The notes below the pieces were generated by a model that saw only the letters and a list, made by a program, of their open reading frames with translations, made no database searches and was not told where the DNA came from. A stretch of DNA of 64,000 bases, taken from the NCBI GenBank assembly GCA_012934845.2, contig WNNJ02003401.1, forward strand, positions 62,001 through 126,000, given 5' to 3'. A program made the translations under genes and the position numbers. The stretch's first letter is position 1, and the number at the start of each line of letters is the position of its first letter. The stretch comes from Pomphorhynchus laevis. Its lineage: Eukaryota; Acanthocephala; Palaeacanthocephala; Echinorhynchida; Pomphorhynchidae. This document shows positions 9,541 through 19,821 of this stretch, one piece after another.

Positions 9541-10797
9541 TTATTTAAAATAAAAAAAAGGATTTATTTTAACGTGGCAAATGCGTGCCAGCGCACGCTT
9601 ACATGACCACAACAAAACAAGACTGTGAATCAGGTGTCGAGAAGGTGTGAACGGAGGTGTGTGTTTGAATGTGATAAAAGAGGGAGCGCGGCGGACGTCG
9701 AGAGGGAGTTGATTCCAGGCGAGTGAGGCGGCAACGAAGAAGGATCGGAGACCGTAGTTGTTGGAGTAATTAGGAACGTGGAGTAAGAGGGTATGACAGG
9801 AACGAAGCGATAGCGAGGTGGGGCGAGTATCGTCTAAGAAAGGAAAGTTGATGAACGATTGGGAGCCGACAGCGATGAGACGAAAGGTAACGAGAAGGCG
9901 GAGTTTGGTGCGGATGTAGATGGTGGGCCAGGAGAGTTGTGCAAAATATGTGGATGTGTGGTCGAAGCGACGGAGACGAAAGAGCACTCGAACGGCGGTG
10001 TTGATTATTCGTTGTAGGGGTAGGATGATAAATTTTGGAGAATTGGCGAAAAGGCTAAGGCAGTAATCGATTTTAGAGAAAAGAAGCGATGAAAGAAGAG
10101 ACATACAAGAACGGAAGTCGATAAGGGGGCGGATACGGCGGATGTCACGGAGAATTAAGTTAGATGAGCGGACCTTGTCACGGACGAAGGGTTTAAGGGA
10201 AAGGTGATCATCGAAATGGAAGCCTAAGAAAGTGAGATTGTGGACTATGGGGATGATCGATGAGGCAAAATATACAGTGGGAGGAGATATGTTTGGTTTA
10301 CGGGGGAGGATCCACATTATTTTGGACTTTTCGGGGTTTAGAACGAGATGGAGATTGGAGAGACGTTTGTAGATAGAAGAAAGACAGTTGGAGGCAGAAA
10401 TGCCGATATCGTGTATGCGATGTGCGGGTGCATGAGCATAGATGAGGATATCATCGGAGTATTGCATGACGTTAAAAGAGTAAGGTTTGATAAACAAAGA
10501 GAGATCGCCAAGCAGAAGAGAGAAAAGCAGGGGACCTAGGACAGAACCTTGTGGGACCCCGCAAAAAATAGGGATGAGAGATGATGATGAATTAGAACGG
10601 ACGCGAAAGGAACGGTCGGATTGATATGAGGCGAACCATGCTACGGAGGAGTAAGAAAAGCTGTAATCATAACAAAGGCGAGAAAGGAGGACGGAGTGGT
10701 CGACAATGTCGAATGCGGAGGAGAGGTCGAGGGAGATGAGAACACTATATAGAGCCTTGTCTCGAGAAATGAGTAAGTCGTTGGACACTTTATGCAT
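9541..10797 (-). CDS. LINE family B reverse transcriptase, C-terminal two thirds
   Basis: 418 residues, starting just before LISLDLSSAFDIVDH (motif A), then GVPQGSVLGPLLFSL (motif B), QYSDDILIYA (motif C, with Ser in place of Ala in YADD) and the long L2-type C-terminal region (SKIDYCLSLF, VPNYSNNYGLRSF). The N-terminal part of the RT is at 11164-10898 in a different frame because of the 22-bp duplication. It is one of the least decayed coding stretches in the window. Confidence 0.85.
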   Translation of the reverse strand: MHKVSNDLLISRDKALYSVLISLDLSSAFDIVDHSVLLSRLCYDYSFSYSSVAWFASYQSDRSFRVRSNSSSSLIPIFCGVPQGSVLGPLLFSLLLGDLSLFIKPYSFNVMQYSDDILIYAHAPAHRIHDIGISASNCLSSIYKRLSNLHLVLNPEKSKIMWILPRKPNISPPTVYFASSIIPIVHNLTFLGFHFDDHLSLKPFVRDKVRSSNLILRDIRRIRPLIDFRSCMSLLSSLLFSKIDYCLSLFANSPKFIILPLQRIINTAVRVLFRLRRFDHTSTYFAQLSWPTIYIRTKLRLLVTFRLIAVGSQSFINFPFLDDTRPTSLSLRSCHTLLLHVPNYSNNYGLRSFFVAASLAWNQLPLDVRRAPSFITFKHTPPFTPSRHLIHSLVLLWSCKRALARICHVKINPFFYFK

Positions 10798-11232
10798 GCG
10801 ATTTCTGTCGAGTGATTGGAGCGGAAAGCGGATTGGAAAGGAGGGTACAGATTGGATGAGGAGAGATAAGCGTTGATTTGTATAAAAATGAGGCGTTCTA
10901 AGAGTTTAGAAAGAGTAGGGAGTAGTGAAATGGGGCGATAGCTAGAAGGAAGGGAGGGCGATAGCTAGAAAGAAGGGAGGGGTCGAGCGATTGTTTCTTA
11001 AGGAGGGGACGAACGATTGCGGATTTCCAGTGTGAAGGGAAGATACGACTGCGGATGGACGAGTTAAACAAGGTTGTGAGAAATGGGGATATCGATGAGC
11101 ATATAGATTTTAATATGCGAGTAGACAGGGGATCGGCAGATGAGGTTGTGTTGGGCAAGGACATGATGACAGATGATACTTCGGTAAGTGAGACAGGAGA
11201 AGATGAAAGAGTTCCGGAAGGATGATGCTAGG

Positions 11233-12189
11233 CTAGGCAGAGTGGGATAGGATGGAAACCGGGGTGTGAGAGAGCAACGTGGATACTTTAGTCTGGAGAA
11301 ATGACGAATAATCATTGGCATTGATGTTGCACGGCGAAGAGGAGCGAGCAAGGATTGAGTTAAAAGTATGCCAGAGAGTCTTAGAGTTGAATGAAGTGAT
11401 GATTTTATGCTGCCAGAAGGAGTTGCATTTGGTACGTAGTAGGTTGAGATGATACCGGCGAAGAGCAAGATAGGAATCACGGAAAGACGGAGTGATCGAG
11501 CGGAAATCACGTCTGAGAGAGCGGTGATAGACTCGAAAAGCATGGCGGAGTCGACGCTTTGATAGTAGGCATTGGATGTCAAACCATGGGGCACGGTGCA
11601 AGCGACGGTGTGGGTGAGACTTGAAGGGCAAGAGAATATCGAGAGTGGATGTGACTTCAGAGTCTAAAAGAAAGGCGAGATCGTGATGAGATGAATATGT
11701 TATTGTGGGTAATGATAGAGACGATTTGAGTAAGGCAGAGCGGAGAGGGGAGAAGTCAAGATTTCTCCAAGGGCGACGTAGGATTGTAGGTGTGTGAAGA
11801 GTGGTGTGGTTGTGAGTGAGATCAAGGGTGATAAGAAAGTGATCGGATAGACCAGGATCAGAGATGGACAGTGAGGTGTAGGCAGCAAAATGATCGGGGA
11901 CAGCGATGATGTCGAGTGCCTCACCAAGTATATGTGTGGGGACAGTGGAGATTAGTTTGTAATTGTAGTTGGATAGAATGTTGATGAACCGGATGGAATC
12001 CGTGGAAGAGGTGCGATCTAGGCGGATATTGAAGTCGCTTAGAAGGAGTGAAGGGATTGAGGACAAAGAATAATGAGAAAGAAGGTTAGCGAGTTCGGTA
12101 AAAAATAAGGCTGTAGGAGCTGATGAACCAGGACGGTATACAATGGCGAGATCTAGAGTGATCGGGTTAGAATAACGATAAGTGAGCAA
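11233..12189 (-). CDS. LINE family B endonuclease and linker
   Basis: A 318-residue open frame with APE-type endonuclease features: YRPGSSAP, LLSDFNIRLDR (metal-binding Asp and Asn) and the catalytic SDHF motif near residue 115, then the linker to RT. It nicks target DNA for target-primed reverse transcription. The N-terminal part of the endonuclease lies upstream in another frame. Confidence 0.8.
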   Translation of the reverse strand: MLTYRYSNPITLDLAIVYRPGSSAPTALFFTELANLLSHYSLSSIPSLLLSDFNIRLDRTSSTDSIRFINILSNYNYKLISTVPTHILGEALDIIAVPDHFAAYTSLSISDPGLSDHFLITLDLTHNHTTLHTPTILRRPWRNLDFSPLRSALLKSSLSLPTITYSSHHDLAFLLDSEVTSTLDILLPFKSHPHRRLHRAPWFDIQCLLSKRRLRHAFRVYHRSLRRDFRSITPSFRDSYLALRRYHLNLLRTKCNSFWQHKIITSFNSKTLWHTFNSILARSSSPCNINANDYSSFLQTKVSTLLSHTPVSILSHSA

Positions 12190-12505
12190 TTCAAAAGAGC
12201 AAGGACTGAAAGGGGGATTGATTTTGCGAAGAGACGCGGGTGACGCGCGAATGCGACGATGCCGCCATGATTAGAGAATTTAGAAGGGCATGAGCTGAGG
12301 GGGCGGGCGGATTCGACTAGGGAGCAACCGGTAGAGAGCAGACGGCGAATGGAAAGGTCGTCGGAATCTGAGTGCCAGGATTCGGTGAGGCAGAAGAGAT
12401 CGATGGATTGCTAGGTGAATAGGTTGAGGATAAGATCGGATTTATTGAGAATAGATCTAGTGTTGAGGAGACCGAGGCGGAAACCGTGTGTTGTGGCGAA
12501 AGAGT

Positions 12506-13342
12506 CTAGTGGAGAAGACACATAGGAGAGATATAGCGCCATCGAATTTTTGGACGGGTGTGGACAACTTGAAAATTTCCGTCTATGTTTCGGATGAAGA
12601 GTGATGTTTCGCCGTTTTCCTCGCGACGGCGTTTTTCGATGCGGGCTGAAGAGATTTGAGCGATTTCAGAAGGGGTGCGATCGGGGAAAATTCGAGTGGT
12701 TGAAGATGACATGAGTTTGAATCGTTGAGAGAGGACAGAAGACGCGTGAGAGCGATGCTTGAAAACAATTTTTAGAAGAGGGGGCTGGGAAGGATTAGAT
12801 TGAGAAGATTTGTTTAGACGGATGAATGCGACAGGAGAAATGTCCTTGAAAAAGGATGGTTTATCCGCAGGAACAATAGACGAGAGGATGGATCTGAAGG
12901 CGGAAACATCGTGGTCTAGACGTGCTTGTGGAGATAAGGAGTTAGAAGGCGTGATATTAGTGACAATGACGCAACGATCGCGAGAAGCAAAGCGCTTCCG
13001 TAAAGGAGGACGACTGACGTGAGTGGGTGAGATCACGATAGAAGAGCTGTTAGTTGATGGTTTGGAGGGATTTGGTTTGACGACGGGATACATAGAGGAT
13101 AATGATAATAAAGAGGGTGGCAAGCGATGTGAGGAAAGGTTATGAGTGGAAGGATAGTGGAGGTTAGTGGAGGTGATTTTGATTGATGGATGCAAGTTAT
13201 TGAGAACGAGACGGGAAGGACGGGACGTGGGGGTGTCGGGGAGTGAAGATGACATGGAATGGGAAGTGTATATGGTGGCATTGTCGGTGGGTGGAGAAAG
13301 GACATTAGAAACGACGGGGTAGTTTGAGTTGACGTGTTGCAT
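12506..13342 (-). CDS. LINE family B ORF1-like protein
   Basis: A 278-residue open frame rich in Ser and Pro in its first half, followed by a basic, partly helical C-terminus (RIEKRRREENGE) that resembles the nucleic-acid-binding ORF1 of CR1/L2 LINEs. A frame just upstream (13488-13350) carries the C-terminal half of a PHD-like finger. It probably binds the LINE RNA. No stop disrupts this segment. Confidence 0.6.
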   Translation of the reverse strand: MQHVNSNYPVVSNVLSPPTDNATIYTSHSMSSSLPDTPTSRPSRLVLNNLHPSIKITSTNLHYPSTHNLSSHRLPPSLLSLSSMYPVVKPNPSKPSTNSSSIVISPTHVSRPPLRKRFASRDRCVIVTNITPSNSLSPQARLDHDVSAFRSILSSIVPADKPSFFKDISPVAFIRLNKSSQSNPSQPPLLKIVFKHRSHASSVLSQRFKLMSSSTTRIFPDRTPSEIAQISSARIEKRRREENGETSLFIRNIDGNFQVVHTRPKIRWRYISPMCLLH

Positions 13343-13529
13343 GTTGATATGTGCTTATTGGAAATGTTGCAGATTAGTTTGTTGGCACAAAAACCACATA
13401 AGAAGTCTTCTTTAGCCTTATTCTTGTGGCAGGTGATTGTTGTCCAGATTTTTGTTTGTGGACTTGTAAGCGTACAGCTTGTTCGCATTTGTCACATTAA
13501 ATAAATTTGTATTATTATATATCTAATAA

Positions 13530-13930
13530 AACCATGTCAGCATGGAACAAGACTTGATAACTATTATTTGACTGTATTTTTTTAAATGTTTGTTATTTTT
13601 TTGTGGAAAAAATAATAATGATTTAATTTTCATCGCAATTATTTTTGATATGGTATATGAACAGGCCATATATAATGCAATAATAGGTCTTGCACAATGT
13701 TGACCGAATTGCTTGTTTTATGCACAAATAAAACAATTTTTAAATTTAATGTCGAGGTATATGAACTGTGGATTTTTCCTCGACGCCTCAATGTACTTTA
13801 TATACTTCATATGAAGTACACTGAAAATACGCTACGTTTTTAAAATGTACCTATGAGGTGCCGTGACTTCTATGGTCTAGTCATAAATAACGACCAGATA
13901 GTGTCAGGGCATGCACTCCGGACCTGTTCC
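13530..13930. other. AT-rich spacer, no gene recognised
   Basis: Sequence between two LINE copies. It contains a short inverted pair (GAGGTATATGAACTG near 13752 and GAAGTACACTG near 13813) but no coding or repeat match that I can support. Confidence 0.3.
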
Positions 13931-13934
13931 ATAT

Positions 13935-14225
13935 TTATTTATTTAATTTATTTAAATATATGCCAAAGCCAAAAGGCTCTTCAGGCAGAGTCAAAAAAGA
14001 AAAAGAAATACAAAAACAAAAATCAAATAGTCTAACAACGGATCGTATCTAAATAGGATAGTTCAGTAGAGCTGCTGAATGGCGGCATTGTTCACGTATC
14101 AATTTGCAGCATCGTAATTTAAACGTGATCAAGCTTAGAGCAGAAACGACTTCATCGGGCAGCAAATTCCACATGTTAATTCCTTTCCTCGACAGTCTAA
14201 ATATTTTCGGTAATCTGCTAAATCG
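13935..14225 (-). mobile_element. CR1-superfamily LINE 3'-end fragment (family D)
   Basis: The minus strand reads RLPKIFRLSRKGINMWNLLP then DEVVSALSLITFK, the usual C-terminus of CR1-superfamily ORF2 (WNxLPxEVV...SLxxFK). It ends in a T/A-rich tail with ATTTATTTAATTTATTT at about 13935. It is not close to families A or B, so it is a separate lineage. Confidence 0.65.
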
Positions 14226-14309
14226 AAATTTATAAACATATAAATAAACTTATCAATAAACTTAGCATTTTAAATATTCTCGTGCAAACAGGTTTTCGGT
14301 TTCAAAAAA

Positions 14310-15035
14310 CGATTTATTTTTTAGAGTGATAAATGCGTGCCGGCGCACGCATTCATGACCACCACAACAACAAAAAATCTAAATCATGTGTCAATAAGGT
14401 GAGTACGGAGGCGGCATTTGAATATAATAAAGGAGGGAGCGTGGCAAACGTTGAGTGGAGCTGATTCCAGGCGAGTAGGGCGGCGACGAGGAAGCATCAG
14501 AGCCCGTAGTTGTTAGAGTAATTAGGAACGTGGAGTAAGAGGGAATTACGGGAACGCAGCGATAGCGAGGTGGGGCGAGTGTCGTCTAAGAAAGGAAGGT
14601 TGATGAACGATGGGGAGCCGACAGCGATGAGACGAAAAGTTACGAGAATAAGGCGGAGTTGTATGCGGATGTGGATGGTGGGCCAGGAGAGTTGGGCAAG
14701 ATATGTGGATGTGTGGTCAAAGCGACGGAGACGTAGGAGCATTCAAACGGCGGAGTTGATGATACGTTGTAGGGGTAGGATGATAAATTTTGGAGAATTG
14801 GCGAAAAGGCTGAGGTAGTAATCGATTTTAGGGAAAAGAAGCGATGAAAGAAGAGACATACAAGAACGGAAGTCGATAAGGGGGCGGATACGGCGGATGT
14901 CACGGAGAATTAAGTTTGACGATCGGACCTTGTCACGGACGAAGGGTTTGAAATGAAAGGTGATCATCGAAATAGAATCCTAAGAAAGTGAGATTGTGGA
15001 CTACGGTGATGATTGATGATTTGATGGCATTTCGA
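14310..15035 (-). mobile_element. L2-like LINE family B, 3'-end fragment
   Basis: The minus strand encodes PFVRDKVRSSNLILRDIRR and VPNYSNNYGL, nearly identical to the end of the 9541-13442 copy. The 3' tail carries AAATGCGTGCCGGCGCACGC. The 5' end is truncated near 15035 in the RT. One frameshift separates the two open pieces near 14745. Confidence 0.88.
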
Positions 15036-15314
15036 ACGATCTCAGAATTAGAAATAAATAGATGATGTCATACTTAAATATTTCATCTGATATTTTTTAA
15101 AGTGCTCAAAATTTAAATGCTGATTTGCGAAAACCCATGGACAAAATTCTGCATAGATAAAAAAAAAGATAAACTCGTTATTTAAGAAAAATAGTTGCAA
15201 AAAAAATTTTTCTTTGGAAACTCAATACGTTTTTAAAGAATTGAGCAATTGTTAATAGAATGTTAAATTACGTTTCTCTATGTTTTTCCAATGTGTATTG
15301 GAAAAACATTGTTT

Positions 15315-15725
15315 CTATACCTGTTTCCTATCTACAATGTTTTTCTTGAAGCTTAAAAGCTGGTCCTTATAAAGTAGGCCTAAAGATATAGAAGCCACCG
15401 CTGATGTATTAAAAATCCTTGAGATCCTGTTCTTCTTGGCCATAACGAATGCAAAAGATGATAAGCCGAACGCGAATGATAGTTTTATTATATTCCGATT
15501 ATTATTGTAGTAGTCTGTATAATTTCTTTTTAAGCTTTTCAACCTACTGATGATATTATCAGATTCCAACAATCGATTATTTGCTTTATGAACCAGCTGC
15601 AGTATCACATTGGGAGGATACTTGTGAATTGGATCATCTTGAACTGAATTATCTGACGAATTTGCGGAGTGCAACGGCAGAGAATTTATCGGTATAATGG
15701 CTTTATTTTCATTAAATGTTGACAT
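15315..15725 (-). CDS. MIC26/MIC27-like (apolipoprotein O family) inner-membrane protein
   Basis: 136 residues from ATG at 15725, preceded by TTTTGAAG. It has a hydrophilic N-terminus, a short helical region (residues about 40-72), then two membrane segments (about 80-97 and 107-120) joined by a basic loop AKKNRISRIF. This layout, and the loop position, resemble the MICOS cristae-organising subunits MIC26/MIC27, but it is shorter than the usual 180-260 residues and the sequence match is weak. The frame ends GTA TAG. An alternative donor CAG|GTATAG just before the stop could lead to another exon. It has no match to the LINE families around it, so it is likely a host gene. It could instead be an unrelated two-helix membrane protein. 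Confidence 0.5.
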   Translation of the reverse strand: MSTFNENKAIIPINSLPLHSANSSDNSVQDDPIHKYPPNVILQLVHKANNRLLESDNIISRLKSLKRNYTDYYNNNRNIIKLSFAFGLSSFAFVMAKKNRISRIFNTSAVASISLGLLYKDQLLSFKKNIVDRKQV

Positions 15726-15739
15726 CTTCAAAATGTATG

Positions 15740-16040
15740 CAGCAGATTAAAACTAAATGTTATCTTAATAAACATAATCATACATTAAATTATTACTAGT
15801 CATTATTAGAAAGTAATTAATAAAACAGATTTATAAATTATCTATTCCCTCCAATAAACCAATTTTGAATTTTTCTATTGTCTTTGATCGGACTAGCTCA
15901 TCACAAAGATTATTTTAATTGCTGAAAAAGCGTTGTCGAAATTACACCGTGGATCATTCTATGATATTATTATATTTATTATATTCATTCAATTCGGTAA
16001 CGAATTGTAAGTAGATTATTAGGATAATAATATTATTAAT
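15740..16040. other. AT-rich intergenic sequence
   Basis: Upstream of the MIC26/27-like gene on the minus strand. No coding stretch or repeat was identified. A promoter is expected here but no clear motif was recognised. Confidence 0.35.
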
Positions 16041-16044
16041 AATA

Positions 16045-16278
16045 ACTAGTTTCTGAAATCACTAGCTGCGATTAAGGCGTAGCGCTCAAGACATCAATAT
16101 TCCGAAATTTTGGCACTTATGAAGAAAAAAATTCGTTTGCAATTGCTTGATCCTCTTCTGTTTGTCTAAGATCGCCCCTTTCTCGCTGTGGCATGCCTAT
16201 GGAGTATTTTCCTACCAGCACGCATCCAATCACAGAATAATGACAATATCATAATTAACTGCACAAAGGCCCATTTGA
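16045..16278 (+). mobile_element. RLE-type LINE, 3'-end fragment 1
   Basis: The plus-strand frame SRHQYSEILALMKKKIRLQL matches the C-terminus of the restriction-like-endonuclease LINE at 18-20.7 kb. It ends with GGCCCATTTGAGGGAACC at 16264-16281, the 3' signature shared by other copies. It lies tail-to-tail with fragment 2. Confidence 0.6.
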
Positions 16279-16369
16279 GGGAACCGAAGATTGTATAAAA
16301 TTACAATAATAATTAAATTTTGTTAATATTTTTTAATATAAATAAATTGGTTACGAACATACAAAGGGT

Positions 16370-16966
16370 TCCCGCAAATGGGCCCGTCAAACACATAAAA
16401 AACATTGTTTGTCAACAAGATTACGAATTCACCGATACAAGTCAGTGTTCGTAAGTATTTTTCAAACTCGCAGGTAGCGTTGAGCCCCCGTCACAGCCAA
16501 TAGAGGATAACACTGTTGCGGATGACGGATCTTCTTGTCCAATATAGACGGTGTTACCACGGGAGGAACGATAACCTCGGATACACATCGATGCGGCCCG
16601 ACACAGAGCTAAACTGATCTCACTTTTCATACGGTTGATACACTGTGTGTAAGTGCAGTTCGCACTTTTTGCAGATTGTCTAGATGCGTCCTTTGTAGTA
16701 CAGCCCGAGCGCCATCTCCAAGGCCGCCATTGCACGCGAGGATAAAGGGGATGAAGGAACCTCGTTCAAGCTGTTGCACTCTCTCCTCGTATTTAGCTCT
16801 TTTTCGAGATTCGTGATAGTCATTGAACTGGAAACGTTCGATACATACGATTCGGCGAGGTAGTTAAAAACAATGACGTCAAAAAACGTCCGCTCGAATC
16901 GGTTCCCGAACAAGCCTTCACACACGATGTCGAGTCGTGCGTCTCGTTGCTGGGTCGTTATTATTA
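16370..16966 (-). mobile_element. RLE-type LINE, 3'-end fragment 2
   Basis: The minus strand encodes the endonuclease-like domain (ARLDIVCEGLFGNRFERTFFD with its R-x-D and FFD acidic positions) and the C-terminal helix SLALCRAASMCIRGYRSSRG. The 3' signature GGCCCATTTGCGGGAACCC is at 16390-16372. A frame change near 16735 separates two open pieces. The 5' side abuts the 3' end of fragment 3. Confidence 0.75.
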
Positions 16967-17530
16967 AATGGGACAATTATTTATTACAAGAAAGAAAAGA
17001 AAAGAAAACAAATCAATCAGCGTAAAAAAAATCTGTCACGCAGGGCTAGACTCAATTAGATAAAATACAGTCATTGTACGATGGCGAGTGGACTTGATGA
17101 AATTCCTTCCGGGCGATGAAAGGCAGATCTTGATCTTCTAATGCATCTTGATACCATTCTTGCAAGACGGATGCCTATTCTTAACGCAATGTTGAAATAA
17201 CGTCTGAATATCTTGTCTCTCTTCTCTCTGACTTAAGTCTTGTAATCCGTTTTAGGAGACTCTCAGTTTGTTTGCCGGCGCCACTAGAGTTTGAAAGTAT
17301 GGCAGGAATGGAGGATGCCCGTTCGACTTCTGTGACTCGTTCAAAATATTTACTTTTTGTATGACATTCGTGATATTCAAAACATGACTCAGGATTCCTT
17401 GAATAGTTGGACGGATTGAACGCATTAAAAATGCAGACATCGATTAAAGTGCGCTCTGTCCTATCACCAAAAAGTCCATTGCATGAAATATCTAGTCGTA
17501 CCTCTTTCTCTATAGTCGTTGTATGCCTTT
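16967..17530 (-). mobile_element. RLE-type LINE, 3'-end fragment 3
   Basis: The minus strand reads EVRLDISCNGLFGDRTERTL, then the ECHTKSKY.ERV.EVERAS region and RYSDVISTLRIGIRLARMVS, ending near 17070. A 3' signature-like CCATTTAAT lies at about 16967-16975. It runs head-to-tail into fragment 2 and differs from it in sequence, so they are separate insertions. Confidence 0.7.
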
Positions 17531-17534
17531 CTCA

Positions 17535-17985
17535 AATGTGACATTCGGGGGGAACAGGTATAAGTATTGGTTCGATTCAATACTTATTAAATAATATTAT
17601 TAAATAACATTATTAAATAATAATAACTAGTATAATAACTAATAATCACTAGTTTAAATATTCTTGATCAGTAACTACTTACAATATAATATACATACAT
17701 TTAAACTATCCTGATAACAACTACTTACAATATAATATACATACAGCACAACACCGAGCAACTAAAAGTGGTTTCTCACGCGTCATTGTAAGTAGTTTTA
17801 ATTGTACTTACTAAATAATATACATATAAGATAAAATAACACCAACGATTATTTTTCCTCTGTTTGCAACCAATGAAGCCGTACACCCAGGGTACGTCCC
17901 GACGTGCGCAGTCGAACTACGAGCCGACTATTATTTTTCCTCTGTAAGCAACCAACGAGCCGTATGCCCAGGGTACGTCCCGGGG
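17535..17985 (+). repeat. Tandem repeats upstream of RLE-type LINE ORF
   Basis: TTATTTTTCCTCTGT..GCAACCAA..AGCCGTA.CCCAGGGTACGTCCC occurs at 17841-17892 and 17931-17982 (period 90). ACTTACAATATAATATACATAC occurs twice at about 17679 and 17724. These probably form the 5' UTR of the LINE copy that follows. Confidence 0.6.
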
Positions 17986-18688
17986 TGTAACTCCCATTCC
18001 AAAAGAGAAACCCAGTGACACATCGCGGTGTTGTAACTGCAACGGTTCCGTCGCACGCTGTAAAGGTTGCAAGTGCGCAAAATCAGGGATGTCGTGCCGG
18101 GACTGCCTAGCCAAAGGTTGCACAAATCGAGCAGTTCGCATGACAGTTGACGCTTTGAGTTTAAATCGTCAACCTTCACAATCGGCTGCATCTCACGACG
18201 CCGAACAACCGACTGATAACACAACGACTACCAAATATACAGATGGGTCATTCTTAAAAGCTGCATGTATAAATGAAGGTGATGGACCTTTAAGGGATCT
18301 CCTATTGAACAAGTACTATCAGGAAGTCATCAAGTGGAAACCTAATTTGATGGTACTCCCGAGGTGCAATGCAAGTTCTGATTTTATTGATTTGCCGGCA
18401 GAACTATATAACGAATATGTATTCGATCCATTGCAAATGGAGAATAAACTGAAGTTATCAACAATCATGTGTCAACTAATTCTTCAAAAGGGGCAAAGTC
18501 GCAAAACTAGTACATAGAGAAAGCTTATAGAGCGTTGCATATCGTTATGGACGGGTGGAAATTGGTTGATCTCTTTGATGAGGCTAGAGTGATGCACAAC
18601 TTACAGATGCAACACAATTCACCCATCAAGAAGACTAAATCCAAATGGATCGAAGACTAAATCCAAATGGATCCGATCATTCATTCAG

Positions 18689-19270
18689 TTGATGAACATT
18701 GTACATCACAATGCGGCCGAATTGGCAGAGGAAGATCTTCTCATAGAGCCACTTCCGAATGTTATCGATCATCATCCAGCACGCTTTAATGACATCTCAG
18801 TCGAAGATATAAAAGCTTCCGCAAGGCGTACACATGGAGCAGCGGGTCCCTCAGGTACTGATGCTCAATTATGGAAAATGATGCTTTGCTCGTTTGGACA
18901 ACCATCAGATCGACTCGCTGCCGCGTTAGCAGAATTTGACAAAATGCTCGCGACGAGAGACATTACCGCAGGATCTCCAAATGCTTTTACGGCAATTCGA
19001 CTAGTTCCATTGGATAAGTGTCCGGGCGTGAGACCAATTGGCATTGGGGAAGTATCAAGACGTATTATTGGAAAAATCATCTCGTCAATAGTATGTAAAA
19101 ATGTGCAGGCAGTTGCCGGCTGTGAACAGCTATGTTGTGGTCAGAAGAGCGGAGTTGAAACAGCGATGCATTCTGTACGCGATGCATTTGATCGAGATAC
19201 TAAGAATTGTGTGCTACAGTTGGACGCTGTAAATGCTTTTAACAGTGAACAGGAAATTAGCTCTTCGTAA
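18689..19270 (+). CDS. RT fingers/palm of RLE-type LINE
   Basis: 193 residues with GPSGTD near residue 53, the RPIGIGEVSRRIIGK block and LDAVNAFN, where the first Asp is the catalytic motif-A residue. The frame breaks right after motif A and continues in another frame at 19233 with motif B. Partial and non-functional. Confidence 0.7.
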   Translation: MMNIVHHNAAELAEEDLLIEPLPNVIDHHPARFNDISVEDIKASARRTHGAAGPSGTDAQLWKMMLCSFGQPSDRLAAALAEFDKMLATRDITAGSPNAFTAIRLVPLDKCPGVRPIGIGEVSRRIIGKIISSIVCKNVQAVAGCEQLCCGQKSGVETAMHSVRDAFDRDTKNCVLQLDAVNAFNSEQEISSS

Positions 19271-19821
19271 CGTAGAACATGTATGTCCTTCGCTATCAGT
19301 GTTTCTAAAAAATGTCTACGGTACCTCGAGTACATTATTGGTTGACGGGGACATAATATATTCAAAAGAAGGATTCACGCAGGGCAATCCGGTATCCATG
19401 GTGACTTTTGCATTGATGAGTGGATATCTACTCTTTCGAACTTGTAGCAGGTCGCTAGAGAAGATTGCATGTGGCCTTTGTCGCATTAACTAAATCCCTG
19501 CAATTCAGATGGACATTTGTTCAACGTACGACTTGCTCGTTAGACGCTTGCTATGATCGTTTATCTTACTTTATATTTGATCGCTTGGTGCCCACGATGA
19601 TTGGTGTTGATAGTCAGCTGGCAAACAAAGATATATTGTCCTTGCCACTTTGCTGTGGTGGTTTAGGGATAGTTGACTCCGTGGTATTTGTTTCGAAACA
19701 GTATGAGTGGTCGAGGTCTATTTGTAGCCATCTACAGAATGGACTAAGGGGTGGGGCTGTCATGGTCGCCCAAAATAAATCATCGAAATCCATTTTGCTC
19801 CAATAGAAAATTTATTATCAG

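Larger units (their letters stand above)
9541..13442 (-). mobile_element. L2-like LINE family B, nearly full length
   Basis: About 3.9 kb inserted antisense inside the family-A copy. From the 5' end (13442) downward: the end of a PHD-like zinc finger (WTTITC, then FLCGFC) and ORF1 to about 12510; an APE-type endonuclease (SDFNIRLDR, LSDHFLITLDL) at 12189-11233; RT at 11164-9541 (GVPQGSVLGPLLF, QYSDDILIYAHAP). The active-site box is YSDD. The 3' tail is GTGGCAAATGCGTGCCAGCGCACGC read from the plus strand. The 5' end is cut inside the zinc finger. A 22-bp tandem duplication (GGCGATAGCTAGAA twice near 10935-10985) shifts the RT frame. Confidence 0.9.
8640..13525 (+). mobile_element. L2-like LINE family A, split by a nested family-B LINE
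   Basis: 8640-9540 encodes the RT end of ORF2 on the plus strand: MQYADDILIYAHAP (catalytic YADD), then LGFHFDNRLSLKPFVRD and C-terminal VPNYSTSFGLRSF. The sequence breaks at about 9540 in the 3' UTR and resumes at about 13443 with TTTGTTTGTGGACTTGTAAG, reaching the family-A tail with TTGTATTATTAT at 13520. The uninterrupted copy at 5742 shows that these two pieces are contiguous in the element. The first part is 5'-truncated and has at least one frameshift near 9200. Confidence 0.88.

Noticed and set aside
12810-13022. Plus-strand ORF in the LINE family B ORF1 region
   Set aside because: Antisense shadow of LINE ORF1 with no independent support.
14570-14818. Plus-strand ORF opposite a LINE RT
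   Set aside because: Arg-rich translation is the antisense of the family-B RT C-terminus.
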